A DNA stretch of 64,000 nt. It comes from Amycolatopsis eburnea. GTDB lineage: Bacteria > Actinomycetota > Actinomycetes > Mycobacteriales > Pseudonocardiaceae. Below the pieces are notes generated by a model. The model ran no database searches, had not been told where the DNA came from, and saw only the letters and a list, made by a program, of their open reading frames with translations. The DNA lies in the NCBI RefSeq assembly GCF_003937945.1, contig NZ_RSEC01000061.1:575990-639989 (forward strand). Direction: 5' to 3'. Numbering within the stretch: position 1 is the stretch's first letter; every line of letters starts with the position of its first letter. A program made the translations under genes and the position numbers. Positions 8,700 to 16,258 of the stretch are shown in pieces.

Positions 8700-8784
8700 G
8701 CGCCCCAAGGTGGCCTTCGGTGCGTCGGACGCAACCAAGGTGGCCTTCGGTGCGTCGGACGCAACCAAGGCCACCTTGGGGCGC
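8700..8784. repeat. Intergenic palindromic element with two 30-bp direct repeats
   Basis: Outer arms at 8700-8717 and 8767-8784 are perfect 18-bp inverted repeats (core CCCCAAGGTGGCCTT). Between them lie two exact tandem copies of a 30-bp unit, at 8707-8736 and 8737-8766, whose first bases are part of the left arm. It lies between the YdcF gene start and the catalase stop. It could act as a catalase terminator or be a copy of a dispersed repeat. Confidence 0.8.
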
Positions 8785-8820
8785 ATGCGGCGTGACCGGC
8801 TCCGGGAAGGGCCGCGGAGG

Positions 8821-10332
8821 CTAAGCCTTGCGCTGCATGCTCGACCGCGCCGGGTTGGCCTGGCCGGCCGCCTTCGGGTCCTTCTCGTCCTGCTTCGCCC
8901 GCACACCGGCCTCGATCCGGTCCCCGAGGTCCTTGTCGACGTTGCGCCAGTACTCGAACGCCCGCGTCAGCACCGGCTCGGAGACGCCGTTGAGCAGGTG
9001 CCCGACGACGTTGTCGGCCAGCCGCGCGCGCTGGTCGTCGTCCAGCACCTCCCGGACCATCGTGCCGGCCTGGCCGAAGTCGTCGTCGTCCTCGCGCAGC
9101 GTGTACGCGGTGCGGACCAGGTCGCCGTCGGTGTGCCAGCCCGCCGGCTGCCCGTACCGCGCGACGTCCGCGCGCGGGCCGCCCTTCGAGTTCGGTGCGT
9201 ACACCGGGTCGGTGACCTTCGTGTACCGCATCGCGCCGTCCTTGCTGTAGCTGTGCACGGGCGCGACGGGCGCGTTGACCGGCAGCTGCCGGTAGTTGGC
9301 GCCGATCCGGTAGCGGTGCGCGTCCGGGTAGGAGAACAGGCGGCCGAGCAGCATCTTGTCCGGGCTCGCGCCGATGCCGGGCACCAGGTTGCCCGGTTCG
9401 AACGCGGCCTGCTCGATCTCGGTGTGGTGGTCGGTCGGGTTCCGGTCCAGGGTCATCCGCCCGACGTCGATCAGCGGGTGGTCGCCGTGCGGCCACACCT
9501 TCGTCAGGTCGAAGGGGTTGAAGCGGTAGGTCTTGGCGTCGTCGAACGGCATGACCTGGACCTTGAGGGTCCACGACGGGTGGTCGCCGCGCTCGATCGC
9601 CTCGTACAGGTCGCGCGTGTGGTAGTCCGTGTCGGCCGACGCCATCTGGTCGGCTTCGTCCTGGGTGAAGCACTCGACACCCTGGTCGGTCTTGAAGTGG
9701 TACTTCACCCAGAAGCGCTCGCCCGCGGCGTTGACCCACATGAACGTGTGGGAGCTGTAGCCGTTCATGTGCCGCCAGGTGCGCGGGATGCCGCGGTCGC
9801 CCATCAGCCACGTCACCTGGTGCGCCGACTCCGGCGACAGCGTCCAGAAGTCCCACTGCATGTCGTGGTCGCGCAGGTTGTTGTCCGCGCGGCGCTTCTG
9901 CGAGCGGATGAAATGCTGGAACTTCAACGGGTCCCGCACGAAGAAGACCGGCGTGTTGTTCCCGACCAGGTCGTAGTTCCCTTCGCTGGTGTAGAACTTC
10001 ACCGCGAAGCCGCGCGGGTCGCGCCAGGTGTCGGGGCTGCCCCGCTCCCCGGCGACCGTCGAGAAGCGGACCAGCAGGTCGGTCTTCGTCCCCGGCTGGA
10101 ACACCGCGGCCTTGGTGTACGCGGTGACGTCGCCGGTCACCTCGAACCGCCCGAACGCGCCGCTGCCCTTCGCGTGCGGCTGGCGCTCCGGGACGCGTTC
10201 GCGGTTGAACTGCGCCATCTGCTCGATGAGGTAGCTGTCCTGCAGCAGGATCGGGCCGTCCGGGCCGACGGTGAGCGAGTGCTCGTCGCTTTCGACCGGG
10301 ATCCCGGCGTCGGTGGTGGTCGGTTCGGTCAC
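8821..10332 (-). CDS. katA: Monofunctional haem catalase (CatA/KatA type)
   Basis: 503 residues, the usual size of small-subunit catalases. Seen: the active-site histidine H53 in RQPHAKGSGAFG, VRFSTVAGERGSPD, the distal asparagine segment NTPVFFVRDP, and the proximal haem tyrosine segment RLFSYPDAHRYRIG. It converts H2O2 to water and oxygen in the cytoplasm. The GTG at 10332 overlaps the stop of the upstream fur gene by 4 bp, giving tight coupling. By analogy with the Streptomyces CatR-CatA pair, expression is probably derepressed by peroxide through the Fur-family protein. The C-terminal tail is short and rich in Ala, Lys and Asp, with no NADPH-binding extension. Confidence 0.95.
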   Translation of the reverse strand: MTEPTTTDAGIPVESDEHSLTVGPDGPILLQDSYLIEQMAQFNRERVPERQPHAKGSGAFGRFEVTGDVTAYTKAAVFQPGTKTDLLVRFSTVAGERGSPDTWRDPRGFAVKFYTSEGNYDLVGNNTPVFFVRDPLKFQHFIRSQKRRADNNLRDHDMQWDFWTLSPESAHQVTWLMGDRGIPRTWRHMNGYSSHTFMWVNAAGERFWVKYHFKTDQGVECFTQDEADQMASADTDYHTRDLYEAIERGDHPSWTLKVQVMPFDDAKTYRFNPFDLTKVWPHGDHPLIDVGRMTLDRNPTDHHTEIEQAAFEPGNLVPGIGASPDKMLLGRLFSYPDAHRYRIGANYRQLPVNAPVAPVHSYSKDGAMRYTKVTDPVYAPNSKGGPRADVARYGQPAGWHTDGDLVRTAYTLREDDDDFGQAGTMVREVLDDDQRARLADNVVGHLLNGVSEPVLTRAFEYWRNVDKDLGDRIEAGVRAKQDEKDPKAAGQANPARSSMQRKA

Positions 10333-10763
10333 GGTGATGCCTCTTTCCGCGGCGTGGTGCGGCAGCCGGGGCAGACGCCCCAGAACACCACTTCCGCTTC
10401 GTCGACCAGGAAGCCGTGCGCGTCGTCCGGGGTCAGGCACGGTGCCGCGCCGACCACGCAGTCGACGTCTTCGGTCCGCCCGCAGGAGCGGCACACGACG
10501 TGGTGGTGGTTGTCCCCGGCCCGCCGTTCGAAGCGGGCCGGGTGTCCCGGCAGTTCGATCCGCCGGATCAGGCCGGCGGCCGCGCACGCGCCGAGGACGT
10601 CGTAGACGCCTTGGGTGGACACGGCACCCAGTTCCGCGCGGACCCCGGTGCCGATTTCGTCCACTGTGGAGTGAGGATGCCCGGCCAGCCAGCCCAGCAC
10701 CGCTCGCCGGGGCGCGGTGACCCGCAGGCCGGCGGCCCGCAGCGCGGTCGTCACATCGCTCAT
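10329..10763 (-). CDS. Fur-family repressor (CatR/PerR-like) of the catalase gene
   Basis: 144 residues. The N-terminal winged helix is ALRAAGLRVTAPRRAVLGWLAGHPHSTVDEI and GAVSTQGVYDVLGACAAAGLIRRIE. The C-terminal dimerisation domain has the regulatory-metal segment DNHHHVVCRSCG and a second CPGC pair, so the structural Cys4 zinc site is intact. The next gene is catalase with a 4-bp overlap, which points to a peroxide-sensing CatR/PerR role rather than iron control. An AGTCCA-N4-TGGACT repeat at 10800-10815 lies about 37 bp upstream of the start and may be its operator. Confidence 0.9.
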   Translation of the reverse strand: MSDVTTALRAAGLRVTAPRRAVLGWLAGHPHSTVDEIGTGVRAELGAVSTQGVYDVLGACAAAGLIRRIELPGHPARFERRAGDNHHHVVCRSCGRTEDVDCVVGAAPCLTPDDAHGFLVDEAEVVFWGVCPGCRTTPRKEASP

Positions 10764-10799
10764 GACACCCCACCGTGCGCGCTTCTTCGGAACGGGTCA

Positions 10800-10815
10800 A
10801 GTCCACGGATGGACT
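10800..10815. promoter_or_regulatory. Inverted repeat in the fur/phosphoesterase divergent promoter
   Basis: AGTCCA-CGGA-TGGACT is a perfect 6-bp dyad in the 105-bp gap between the fur gene (minus) and the LigD-type gene (plus). A TTGACA hexamer follows at about 10818-10823 on the plus strand. It may serve as a CatR/Fur operator; the sequence differs from the AT-rich consensus of iron Fur boxes. Confidence 0.4.
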
Positions 10816-10868
10816 GTTTGACACCCCGGAAAACGGGTACTGGCACGGAGTTCTGGCATCTTGGAGAA

Positions 10869-11219
10869 GTGAGCGAGCGACCGGCCTTCGTGCTGCACGA
10901 GCACTGGCGGCCGCGGCACCACTTCGATCTCCGGCTGGAGGAGGAAGGCGTGCTGCGGTCTTGGGCGGTGCCCCGCGGCCTCCCGCCGGACGCGACCGGC
11001 AACCGGCTCGCCGTCGCCGTGCCCGACCACGCGCTCGACCACCTCGGCTACGAGGACGAGACCAAGAAGATCGCCGACACGGGCTGGTGGGAGGAGCACG
11101 ACCGGACGGCCAAGCGGATCCTGTTCACCCTGCACGGGCGGACGTCGTCGGTGCGGTACGCGCTGATCCGGACCGAGCGCGACTGGCTGCTGCACCGGAC
11201 CCGGGAGCAGCCGGACTGA
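10869..11219 (+). CDS. Stand-alone LigD 3'-phosphoesterase (PE) domain protein
   Basis: 116 residues from a GTG with GGAG closely upstream. The sequence has the PE-domain hallmarks: FVLHEHWRPRHHFDLRLEEEGVLRSWAVPRGLP (manganese-site histidines and aspartate, here the H-x-HFDLRLE core) and later GWWEEHDRTAKRILFTLHGR with a conserved histidine. In bacterial NHEJ the PE domain of LigD trims 3' ends for ligation; stand-alone versions are common in actinobacteria. No ku or ligase gene lies nearby. Divergence from the peroxide-responsive fur-katA pair suggests, but does not prove, a link to oxidative DNA damage. Its 3' end overlaps the converging DUF998 gene by 95 bp. Confidence 0.85.
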   Translation: MSERPAFVLHEHWRPRHHFDLRLEEEGVLRSWAVPRGLPPDATGNRLAVAVPDHALDHLGYEDETKKIADTGWWEEHDRTAKRILFTLHGRTSSVRYALIRTERDWLLHRTREQPD

Positions 11220-11913
11220 CGTCCAACGCGCGGAAGCGGGCCGGGCGCATGGCCCGGTGCGCCCAGTGCCCGAGCACCGCGAGCAGCGCGATCTCCAGCA
11301 CCATCATCAGCCGCTCCACCAGGCCGGTCGCCACCGTCGGCAGGTGCCCGCCCAGCACGACGTTCACCGCGAACGGGACGATGAACGGCAGGTAGAACGG
11401 GATCGCGGCCAGCGCCAGCCGCCGGGACCAGGCGGCGAAGCGGCGCCAGCGAGGGTCGTCGCGGTGGCGGCGGCCCAGCGCCCAGCCGACGACCGGCAGG
11501 CTCAGGCACGTCACCGCCGAGGCGTAGAGGTGGATCTTGCCCGTCGCCGTGATCGCGCCACCCTGCGGATCCTTCGCGAACGCCGCCACCGCCAGCAGGC
11601 TCACGCACCACAGCGCCTTCGCGGCCACCAGCGCCGGGTTCGCCAGCAGGCCGCGGCGGTACAGCGCGACCAGCAGCAGCGCCGAGCCCGTGCTGGTCAG
11701 CAGCAGTGCGCCGTCCCACAGCCAGCGGCCCGGGCTCAGCGCGTAGTCGCTGAGCATCGTGCTGACCGGGTCGAGCGCCGCCACCCGCCGGTCGAGGTGC
11801 AGCACGGCCAGGAGCACGACGGCGCCGGCGAAGGCGGCCAGCGCCCCGGGGACGAGCAGCCGGGCGCGGAGGGAGGGACGGGTGGGTGAAGGACACAGCA
11901 TGCGTGAAAACAC
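11125..11913 (-). CDS. DUF998-family membrane protein
   Basis: 262 residues with six predicted TM helices. The LDPVSTMLSDYALSPGRWLWDGAL segment after the first helix is typical of DUF998 proteins (conserved SDYAL). The last ~35 residues (PAAPGSGAAASRARSGSARTA) are low-complexity and lie entirely over the antisense 3' end of the LigD-type gene, so the natural stop may have been lost. ATG at 11913 or 11901 could be the start. Function unknown. It is 103 bp downstream of the 25-bp palindrome that ends the NAD kinase operon. Confidence 0.75.
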   Translation of the reverse strand: MFSRMLCPSPTRPSLRARLLVPGALAAFAGAVVLLAVLHLDRRVAALDPVSTMLSDYALSPGRWLWDGALLLTSTGSALLLVALYRRGLLANPALVAAKALWCVSLLAVAAFAKDPQGGAITATGKIHLYASAVTCLSLPVVGWALGRRHRDDPRWRRFAAWSRRLALAAIPFYLPFIVPFAVNVVLGGHLPTVATGLVERLMMVLEIALLAVLGHWAHRAMRPARFRALDVSPAAPGSGAAASRARSGSARTAPTTSARAG

Positions 11914-12016
11914 TCCGGGACGGCTCGGCTGGTTCAGGCGAAGTCGCGGACGCTACCCGTGACCATTCCGTGACCATCGAAGACACGCACGAAATGTGGC
12001 CCAGCCCACAACCGCG

Positions 12017-12072
12017 CATCTTTCCCTGATTAAGTGCCGCCCTCCGCGGCGGCACTTAATCAGGGAAAGATG
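12017..12072. terminator. 25-bp perfect stem-loop after the oxidative operon
   Basis: Arms 12017-12041 and 12048-12072 are perfectly complementary with a 6-nt loop. The last codons and TAA stop of the NAD kinase gene are inside the right arm. There is no U-run, as is usual in actinobacteria. It is placed to end the P450-NAD kinase transcript and may also be a dispersed palindromic repeat. Confidence 0.75.
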
Positions 12073-12931
12073 AGGTGTCGGTGGGGATCTCCGCAGAGTC
12101 CGTGAGCCGCAGCTTGCGGCGGGCGCGCTGGTAGAACGTCGTCATCCCGAGCCGCACCACCCGCGCCGCGCTCGGCCGGGCGCTCAGGTCGAGCCGGTCG
12201 CCGGGGGAGACGTACCCCTCGACCTGGCCGTCGACCTCCACCGCGAGCCGTCCGCTGGTCGGCAGCAGCTCCAGGGTCACCTCGTCGTGCACCGAGAGCA
12301 CCACACCCCGGCTGTACGCCGAATGCGGCGCCGCCGGCGTGACGAGCAGCGCTTCCACCGACGGGCTGGTGATCGGCCCGCCGGCGGAGAAGCTGTACGC
12401 CGTCGAGCCGGTCGGGGTCGCCACGACCACCGCGTCCGCCGAGTAGCTGACGAACGGCTGGCCGCCGACGCGGACCGCGACCACCGCGCTGCCGTCGCCG
12501 GGCACGCGCACCACCGCGATGTCGTTGAACGCCGTGATCCGCCGCCCGCCGAGCACGGCGTCCACGGCCAGCCGCGGCTCGACCGTGAACTGGTGGTCGT
12601 CGATCGCCGAAAGCGCGCCGGGCAGGTCCGGGACGTCGACCTCGGCGAGGAAGCCGAGCTTGCCGAGGTTCACCCCGAGCACCGGCGCGCGCTGCCCGTC
12701 GGCCAGCCGCATGGCCCGCAGCATCGTGCCGTCGCCGCCCAGGCTGACCACGAGGTCGGCGCGTCGCCCGAGCTCCTCGGGCGTCACGCCGACCGCGGCG
12801 CAGTCCAGCCGGACGATCTCGTCCTCGATGCCGAGGATCTCGATGCCCCGGCTGCCCGCCCAGCCCAGCACGGCCTCGACGGCGGCCGCCGAGTCGCGGC
12901 GGGGGTGCAGCACCAGTCCCGCGGAGTGCAT
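12056..12931 (-). CDS. nadK: NAD kinase (ATP-NAD kinase, PpnK/NadK)
   Basis: 291 residues with both family signatures: LVVSLGGDGTMLRAM (GGDG motif, about residue 65) and VVVATPTGSTAYSFSAGGP (about residue 170). NLGKLGFLAEV and the C-terminal VDGQVEG segment also fit. It phosphorylates NAD+ to NADP+ in the cytosol. The housekeeping nadK of actinomycetes usually sits by tlyA and recN, which are absent here, so this is probably a second copy. It is 33 bp downstream of a Baeyer-Villiger-type monooxygenase gene, in an operon rich in NADPH-using enzymes, which suggests a cofactor-supply role. Its 3' end lies in a strong palindrome. Confidence 0.92.
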   Translation of the reverse strand: MHSAGLVLHPRRDSAAAVEAVLGWAGSRGIEILGIEDEIVRLDCAAVGVTPEELGRRADLVVSLGGDGTMLRAMRLADGQRAPVLGVNLGKLGFLAEVDVPDLPGALSAIDDHQFTVEPRLAVDAVLGGRRITAFNDIAVVRVPGDGSAVVAVRVGGQPFVSYSADAVVVATPTGSTAYSFSAGGPITSPSVEALLVTPAAPHSAYSRGVVLSVHDEVTLELLPTSGRLAVEVDGQVEGYVSPGDRLDLSARPSAARVVRLGMTTFYQRARRKLRLTDSAEIPTDTSSFPD

Positions 12932-12964
12932 GTCAGCGGCCCCGGCCGGGCGCGGTTCCGAGCG

Positions 12965-14440
12965 TCATGCGCCCAGTCTGCCCGCTCCCGCCTCCCGTCG
13001 CGAGAACCGCAGTGCGCCGTCGTCGATCTTGCCGTGCCGGAGCTTGACGACGTCGTGCGCGTAGCTCATGCCCAGCTGCCACGGCGCCCGCGAGCCCGCC
13101 TTCGGGAACTCGTCGATCGAGCGCAGCACGTACCCGGCGTCGAAGTCCAGCAGCGGCCGCTCGGTGACCGCCGGGTCGTCGTTGACCGGCACGGCCCGGT
13201 CGTACCCGTGCCGGTCGAGGTGGCGCAGCAGCCGGACGAAGTACTCGCCCACGAGGTCGGCCTTGAGCGTCCAGGACGCGTTCGTGTACCCGATCGTGAA
13301 GACGAAGTTCGGCACGCCGCTGAGCATCATCCCCTTGTACGCCATGGTTTCCGGCAGCTTCACCGGCTCGCCGTCGACGACCAGGTCGATGCCGCCGAAG
13401 GCCAGCAGCTTGAGCCCGGTGGCGCTGACGACGACGTCCGCTTCGAGCTCGCCGCCCGATTCGAGCCGGATCCCGGTCCTGGTGAAGGAAGCGATCCGGT
13501 CGGTGACGATCGAAGCGTCGCCGCGCTTGATCGAGCGGAACAGGTCGCCGTCCGGCACCAGGCAGAGCCGCTGGTCCCAGGGCTGGTAGCGCGGCTTGAA
13601 GTGGGTGTCGACGGCGTAGCCCGGCGGCAGCTGCTTCATCGCGGCCTTGCGGATCATCGCCTTGACCACGCCGGGGCGGCGCCGGCTGAGCTGGTAGATC
13701 AGCGTGCTGACGGCGACGTTCTTCCAGCGCGCGATCGGGTACGCCAGCCGCGGGCCGAGCAGGGCGCGCAGCCGGTTGGCCAGCGCGTCCTCGGACGGCA
13801 GCGAAAGGATGTAGGTGGGGGAGCGCTGCAGCATCGTCACGTGCTCGGCGCGGTCGGTCATCGCCGGCACCAGCGTCACGGCGGTGGCGCCGCTGCCGAT
13901 CACGACGACCTTCTTGCCGGTGTAGTCCAGGTCTTCGGGCCACTGCTGCGGGTGCACCACGGTGCCGCCGAACTCCTCGACGCCGGGGAACTCGGGGGTG
14001 TGGCCGCCCGCGTAGTCGTAGTAGCCGCTGCACAGGTACAGGAACTTCGCGGTGAACTCGACGGGCTTCCCGTCGTGCACCGCCTCGACCGTCCACAGTG
14101 CGTCCTCTGTGGACCATGCGGCGCGGACGACCTTGTGCCCGAACCGGATGTGCCGGTCGATCCCGGCGTCGGCCGCGGTGTCGCGGACGTACTTCAGGAT
14201 CGACGGACCGTCCGCGATGGCCTTGGCGTCGGTCCACGGCCGGAACCGGTAGCCGAGGGTCTGCATGTCCGAATCGGACCGGACGCCGGGGTAGCGGAAC
14301 AGGTCCCAGGTGCCGCCGATGGCGTCGCGCGCCTCGAGGATCGTGTACGTCTTGCGCGGGAACGCCGTGCGCAGGTGGTGGGCCGCGCCGACGCCGGACA
14401 GCCCGGCGCCGACGATCAGGACTTCGACGTGCTCGGTCAT
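12965..14440 (-). CDS. Flavin-containing Baeyer-Villiger-type monooxygenase (EthA-like)
   Basis: 491 residues. The FAD-binding GAGLSG motif is near residue 10, and a second Rossmann motif (GSGATAVTL) near residue 185 binds NADPH. The Baeyer-Villiger fingerprint F-x-G-x3-H-x3-W is intact as FGGTVVHPQQW. The start region TEHVEVLIVGAGLSGVGAAHHL and the length resemble mycobacterial EthA. It should insert oxygen into ketones or oxidise sulphur or nitrogen groups using NADPH and O2. The start overlaps the SDR stop by 4 bp (ATGA). Operon mates are a P450, an alpha/beta hydrolase, an SDR and NAD kinase, which together suggest stepwise oxidation of a lipid or terpenoid/steroid-like substrate. Confidence 0.9.
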   Translation of the reverse strand: MTEHVEVLIVGAGLSGVGAAHHLRTAFPRKTYTILEARDAIGGTWDLFRYPGVRSDSDMQTLGYRFRPWTDAKAIADGPSILKYVRDTAADAGIDRHIRFGHKVVRAAWSTEDALWTVEAVHDGKPVEFTAKFLYLCSGYYDYAGGHTPEFPGVEEFGGTVVHPQQWPEDLDYTGKKVVVIGSGATAVTLVPAMTDRAEHVTMLQRSPTYILSLPSEDALANRLRALLGPRLAYPIARWKNVAVSTLIYQLSRRRPGVVKAMIRKAAMKQLPPGYAVDTHFKPRYQPWDQRLCLVPDGDLFRSIKRGDASIVTDRIASFTRTGIRLESGGELEADVVVSATGLKLLAFGGIDLVVDGEPVKLPETMAYKGMMLSGVPNFVFTIGYTNASWTLKADLVGEYFVRLLRHLDRHGYDRAVPVNDDPAVTERPLLDFDAGYVLRSIDEFPKAGSRAPWQLGMSYAHDVVKLRHGKIDDGALRFSRREAGAGRLGA

Positions 14441-15384
14441 CGGCGGGCCTCCGTCCGCCGCGGGCGCCGCATCACGCGGGACAGCACGGCGTTGTAGTGG
14501 GTGGGGGTGATGCGGGCGAGCGCGTCGAACAGGTAGGCGTCCGGGCCGACGAGGATGCGGGCCTTCCCGCGGTCGACGCCGGCGTGGATGATCGCCGCTG
14601 CCTTGTCCGGCGACGTCATGGTCATGGCCTCGAACTGCGCGGCCATCTCTTCGCGGCTGCGGCCCAGCCCGGTGGGGTCGCGCCGGACGCGGGCGTTGCG
14701 CGCGATGTTCGTCGTGATGCCGCCGGGGTGCACGGTGATCGCGCGGACCGCGGAGCCGTGCAGTTCCTGGCGCAGCGACTCGGTGAACCCGCGCACGGCG
14801 AACTTCGCCGCGCAGTACGCGCTCTGGTGCGGCATCCCGAGCAGGCCGAACACGCTGGAGGTGTTCACGATCGCGCCTTCGCCCTGCTCGACGAGGATCG
14901 GCAGGAACGCGCGCGTGCCGTGGACGACGCCGTGGAAGTTGATGTCGTGCAGCCAGTCGTCGTCCTCGATGACGGCGTCGAGAACCGTGGACGTGACGGC
15001 GACACCGGCGTTGTTGAACACCGCCGCCAGGGGAGCCGGGGTCCAGTCCTTGACTTCCGCGGCGAAGCGCAGCTGGTCTTCGGCGTCGCGGACGTCGAGC
15101 ACGCGCGTCAGCACGCGGCCGTGCAGCGCGGCAGCGGTCGCCTTGAGGCCGTCTTCGTCGACGTCGGCCAGCGCGACCGGCGAGCCGAGGCGGGACAGCC
15201 GGGTGGCCAGCGCGCGGCCGATCCCGGAGGCCGCGCCGGTGATCACCACGGGCCGGCCAGTGATGCTGTGTCGTTTGCGTGCCGATCCGGCGGCAGCCAC
15301 GGCGGAAACCGTTGCGTCGTGCGGATCGGCTGCGGACCGTTTCCGCCTGCTTTCGGCCGGTTCGGCACTACGGGGCCGTGACAT
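14437..15384 (-). CDS. Short-chain dehydrogenase/reductase
   Basis: 315 residues. The NAD(P)-binding motif TGAASGIG is near residue 50, NNAGVA near 128, and the catalytic Ser/Tyr/Lys set is present (SVFGLLGMPHQSAYCAAK). D at the end of the second strand (VALADVDEDG) favours NAD(H), although SDR cofactor choice cannot be fixed by eye. The ATG at 15384 has GAGGAG six bases upstream, so the unusual 45-residue basic N-terminal extension appears real; a GTG at 15300 is the shorter alternative. The start overlaps the upstream hydrolase by 17 bp. It probably interconverts an alcohol and a ketone before or after the Baeyer-Villiger step. Confidence 0.87.
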   Translation of the reverse strand: MSRPRSAEPAESRRKRSAADPHDATVSAVAAAGSARKRHSITGRPVVITGAASGIGRALATRLSRLGSPVALADVDEDGLKATAAALHGRVLTRVLDVRDAEDQLRFAAEVKDWTPAPLAAVFNNAGVAVTSTVLDAVIEDDDWLHDINFHGVVHGTRAFLPILVEQGEGAIVNTSSVFGLLGMPHQSAYCAAKFAVRGFTESLRQELHGSAVRAITVHPGGITTNIARNARVRRDPTGLGRSREEMAAQFEAMTMTSPDKAAAIIHAGVDRGKARILVGPDAYLFDALARITPTHYNAVLSRVMRRPRRTEARR

Positions 15385-16258
15385 CGCTGCTCCTCGCGTG
15401 CTTGTCGATGAGGTCGAGGATGGTCGGCCACGCGCCTTCGGGCAGGTCGTGGCCCATGCCGGGGACGGTTTCCAGGCGGGCGCCGCGGATCGCGCGGGCG
15501 GTCGCGCCGCCGCCGGTCGGGTGCACCATCCGGTCGCGGTCGCCGTGGATCACCAGCGTCGGCGCGGTGATGTTCCGCAGCAGCGCGGTCCGGTTGCCGG
15601 ACTTCATGATCGCGGCGAGCTGGCGGCCGACGCCGCCGGCGGTCGGGTCGCGGTCCCAGCCCGTCCCGGCCGTCTCGCGCACCCAGGCCTCGTCGAACGG
15701 GAAGCCGTGCGAGCCGATGTGCCGGAACATCCGGACCGCGCTCTCGACGGCCTCTTCGCGCGACTTCGGCGGCTTCGCGCCCATCATCCGCAACGTCGAG
15801 AGCGCGGGGCGGCCGAGCAGGCGCGACCCGGTCGTCGACATGATCGACGTCAGGGTGCGGATCCGGTCCGGGTACCGCGCCGCGACCGTCTGGGAGATCA
15901 TGCCGCCCATCGACACGCCGGCGATGTGCGCGGTCTCGAGGTCCAGCGCGTCGAACAGGCCGATGGTGTCGGCGGCCATGTCCAGGAGGTCGTACTGCTG
16001 CGCGGGGAACCGGCCCGCGAGCATGCCGAGCAGGCTCGGCGGCCGGAAGCGCGGGTGCGTCGAGCGCCCGGCGTCGCGGTTGTCGAACCGGATGACCTCG
16101 AAGCCGCGCCCGGCGAGCTGCGCGCAGAAGGCGTCGGGCCAGCTGTGCAGCTGCTGGCCGAGGCCGGCGACGAGGACCAGCGGGTCGGCGCCGGCGTCCC
16201 CGATCCGTTCGTAGGCCAGGGAAATCCCCCGGCCGGCGTCGGCGGTCTGGTCGGTCAC
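15368..16258 (-). CDS. Alpha/beta hydrolase
   Basis: 296 residues. The nucleophile elbow is GVSMGG (about residue 116), the acid lies in VIHGDRDRMVHP, and the histidine in GMGHDLPEG. The FDNRDAGRST segment is typical of the Aes/RifT-like and epoxide-hydrolase-adjacent group of serine hydrolases. It starts at a GTG overlapping the P450 stop by 4 bp. In this operon it is a good candidate for hydrolysing an ester or lactone produced by the Baeyer-Villiger enzyme (inference). Confidence 0.87.
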   Translation of the reverse strand: MTDQTADAGRGISLAYERIGDAGADPLVLVAGLGQQLHSWPDAFCAQLAGRGFEVIRFDNRDAGRSTHPRFRPPSLLGMLAGRFPAQQYDLLDMAADTIGLFDALDLETAHIAGVSMGGMISQTVAARYPDRIRTLTSIMSTTGSRLLGRPALSTLRMMGAKPPKSREEAVESAVRMFRHIGSHGFPFDEAWVRETAGTGWDRDPTAGGVGRQLAAIMKSGNRTALLRNITAPTLVIHGDRDRMVHPTGGGATARAIRGARLETVPGMGHDLPEGAWPTILDLIDKHARSSDVTAP

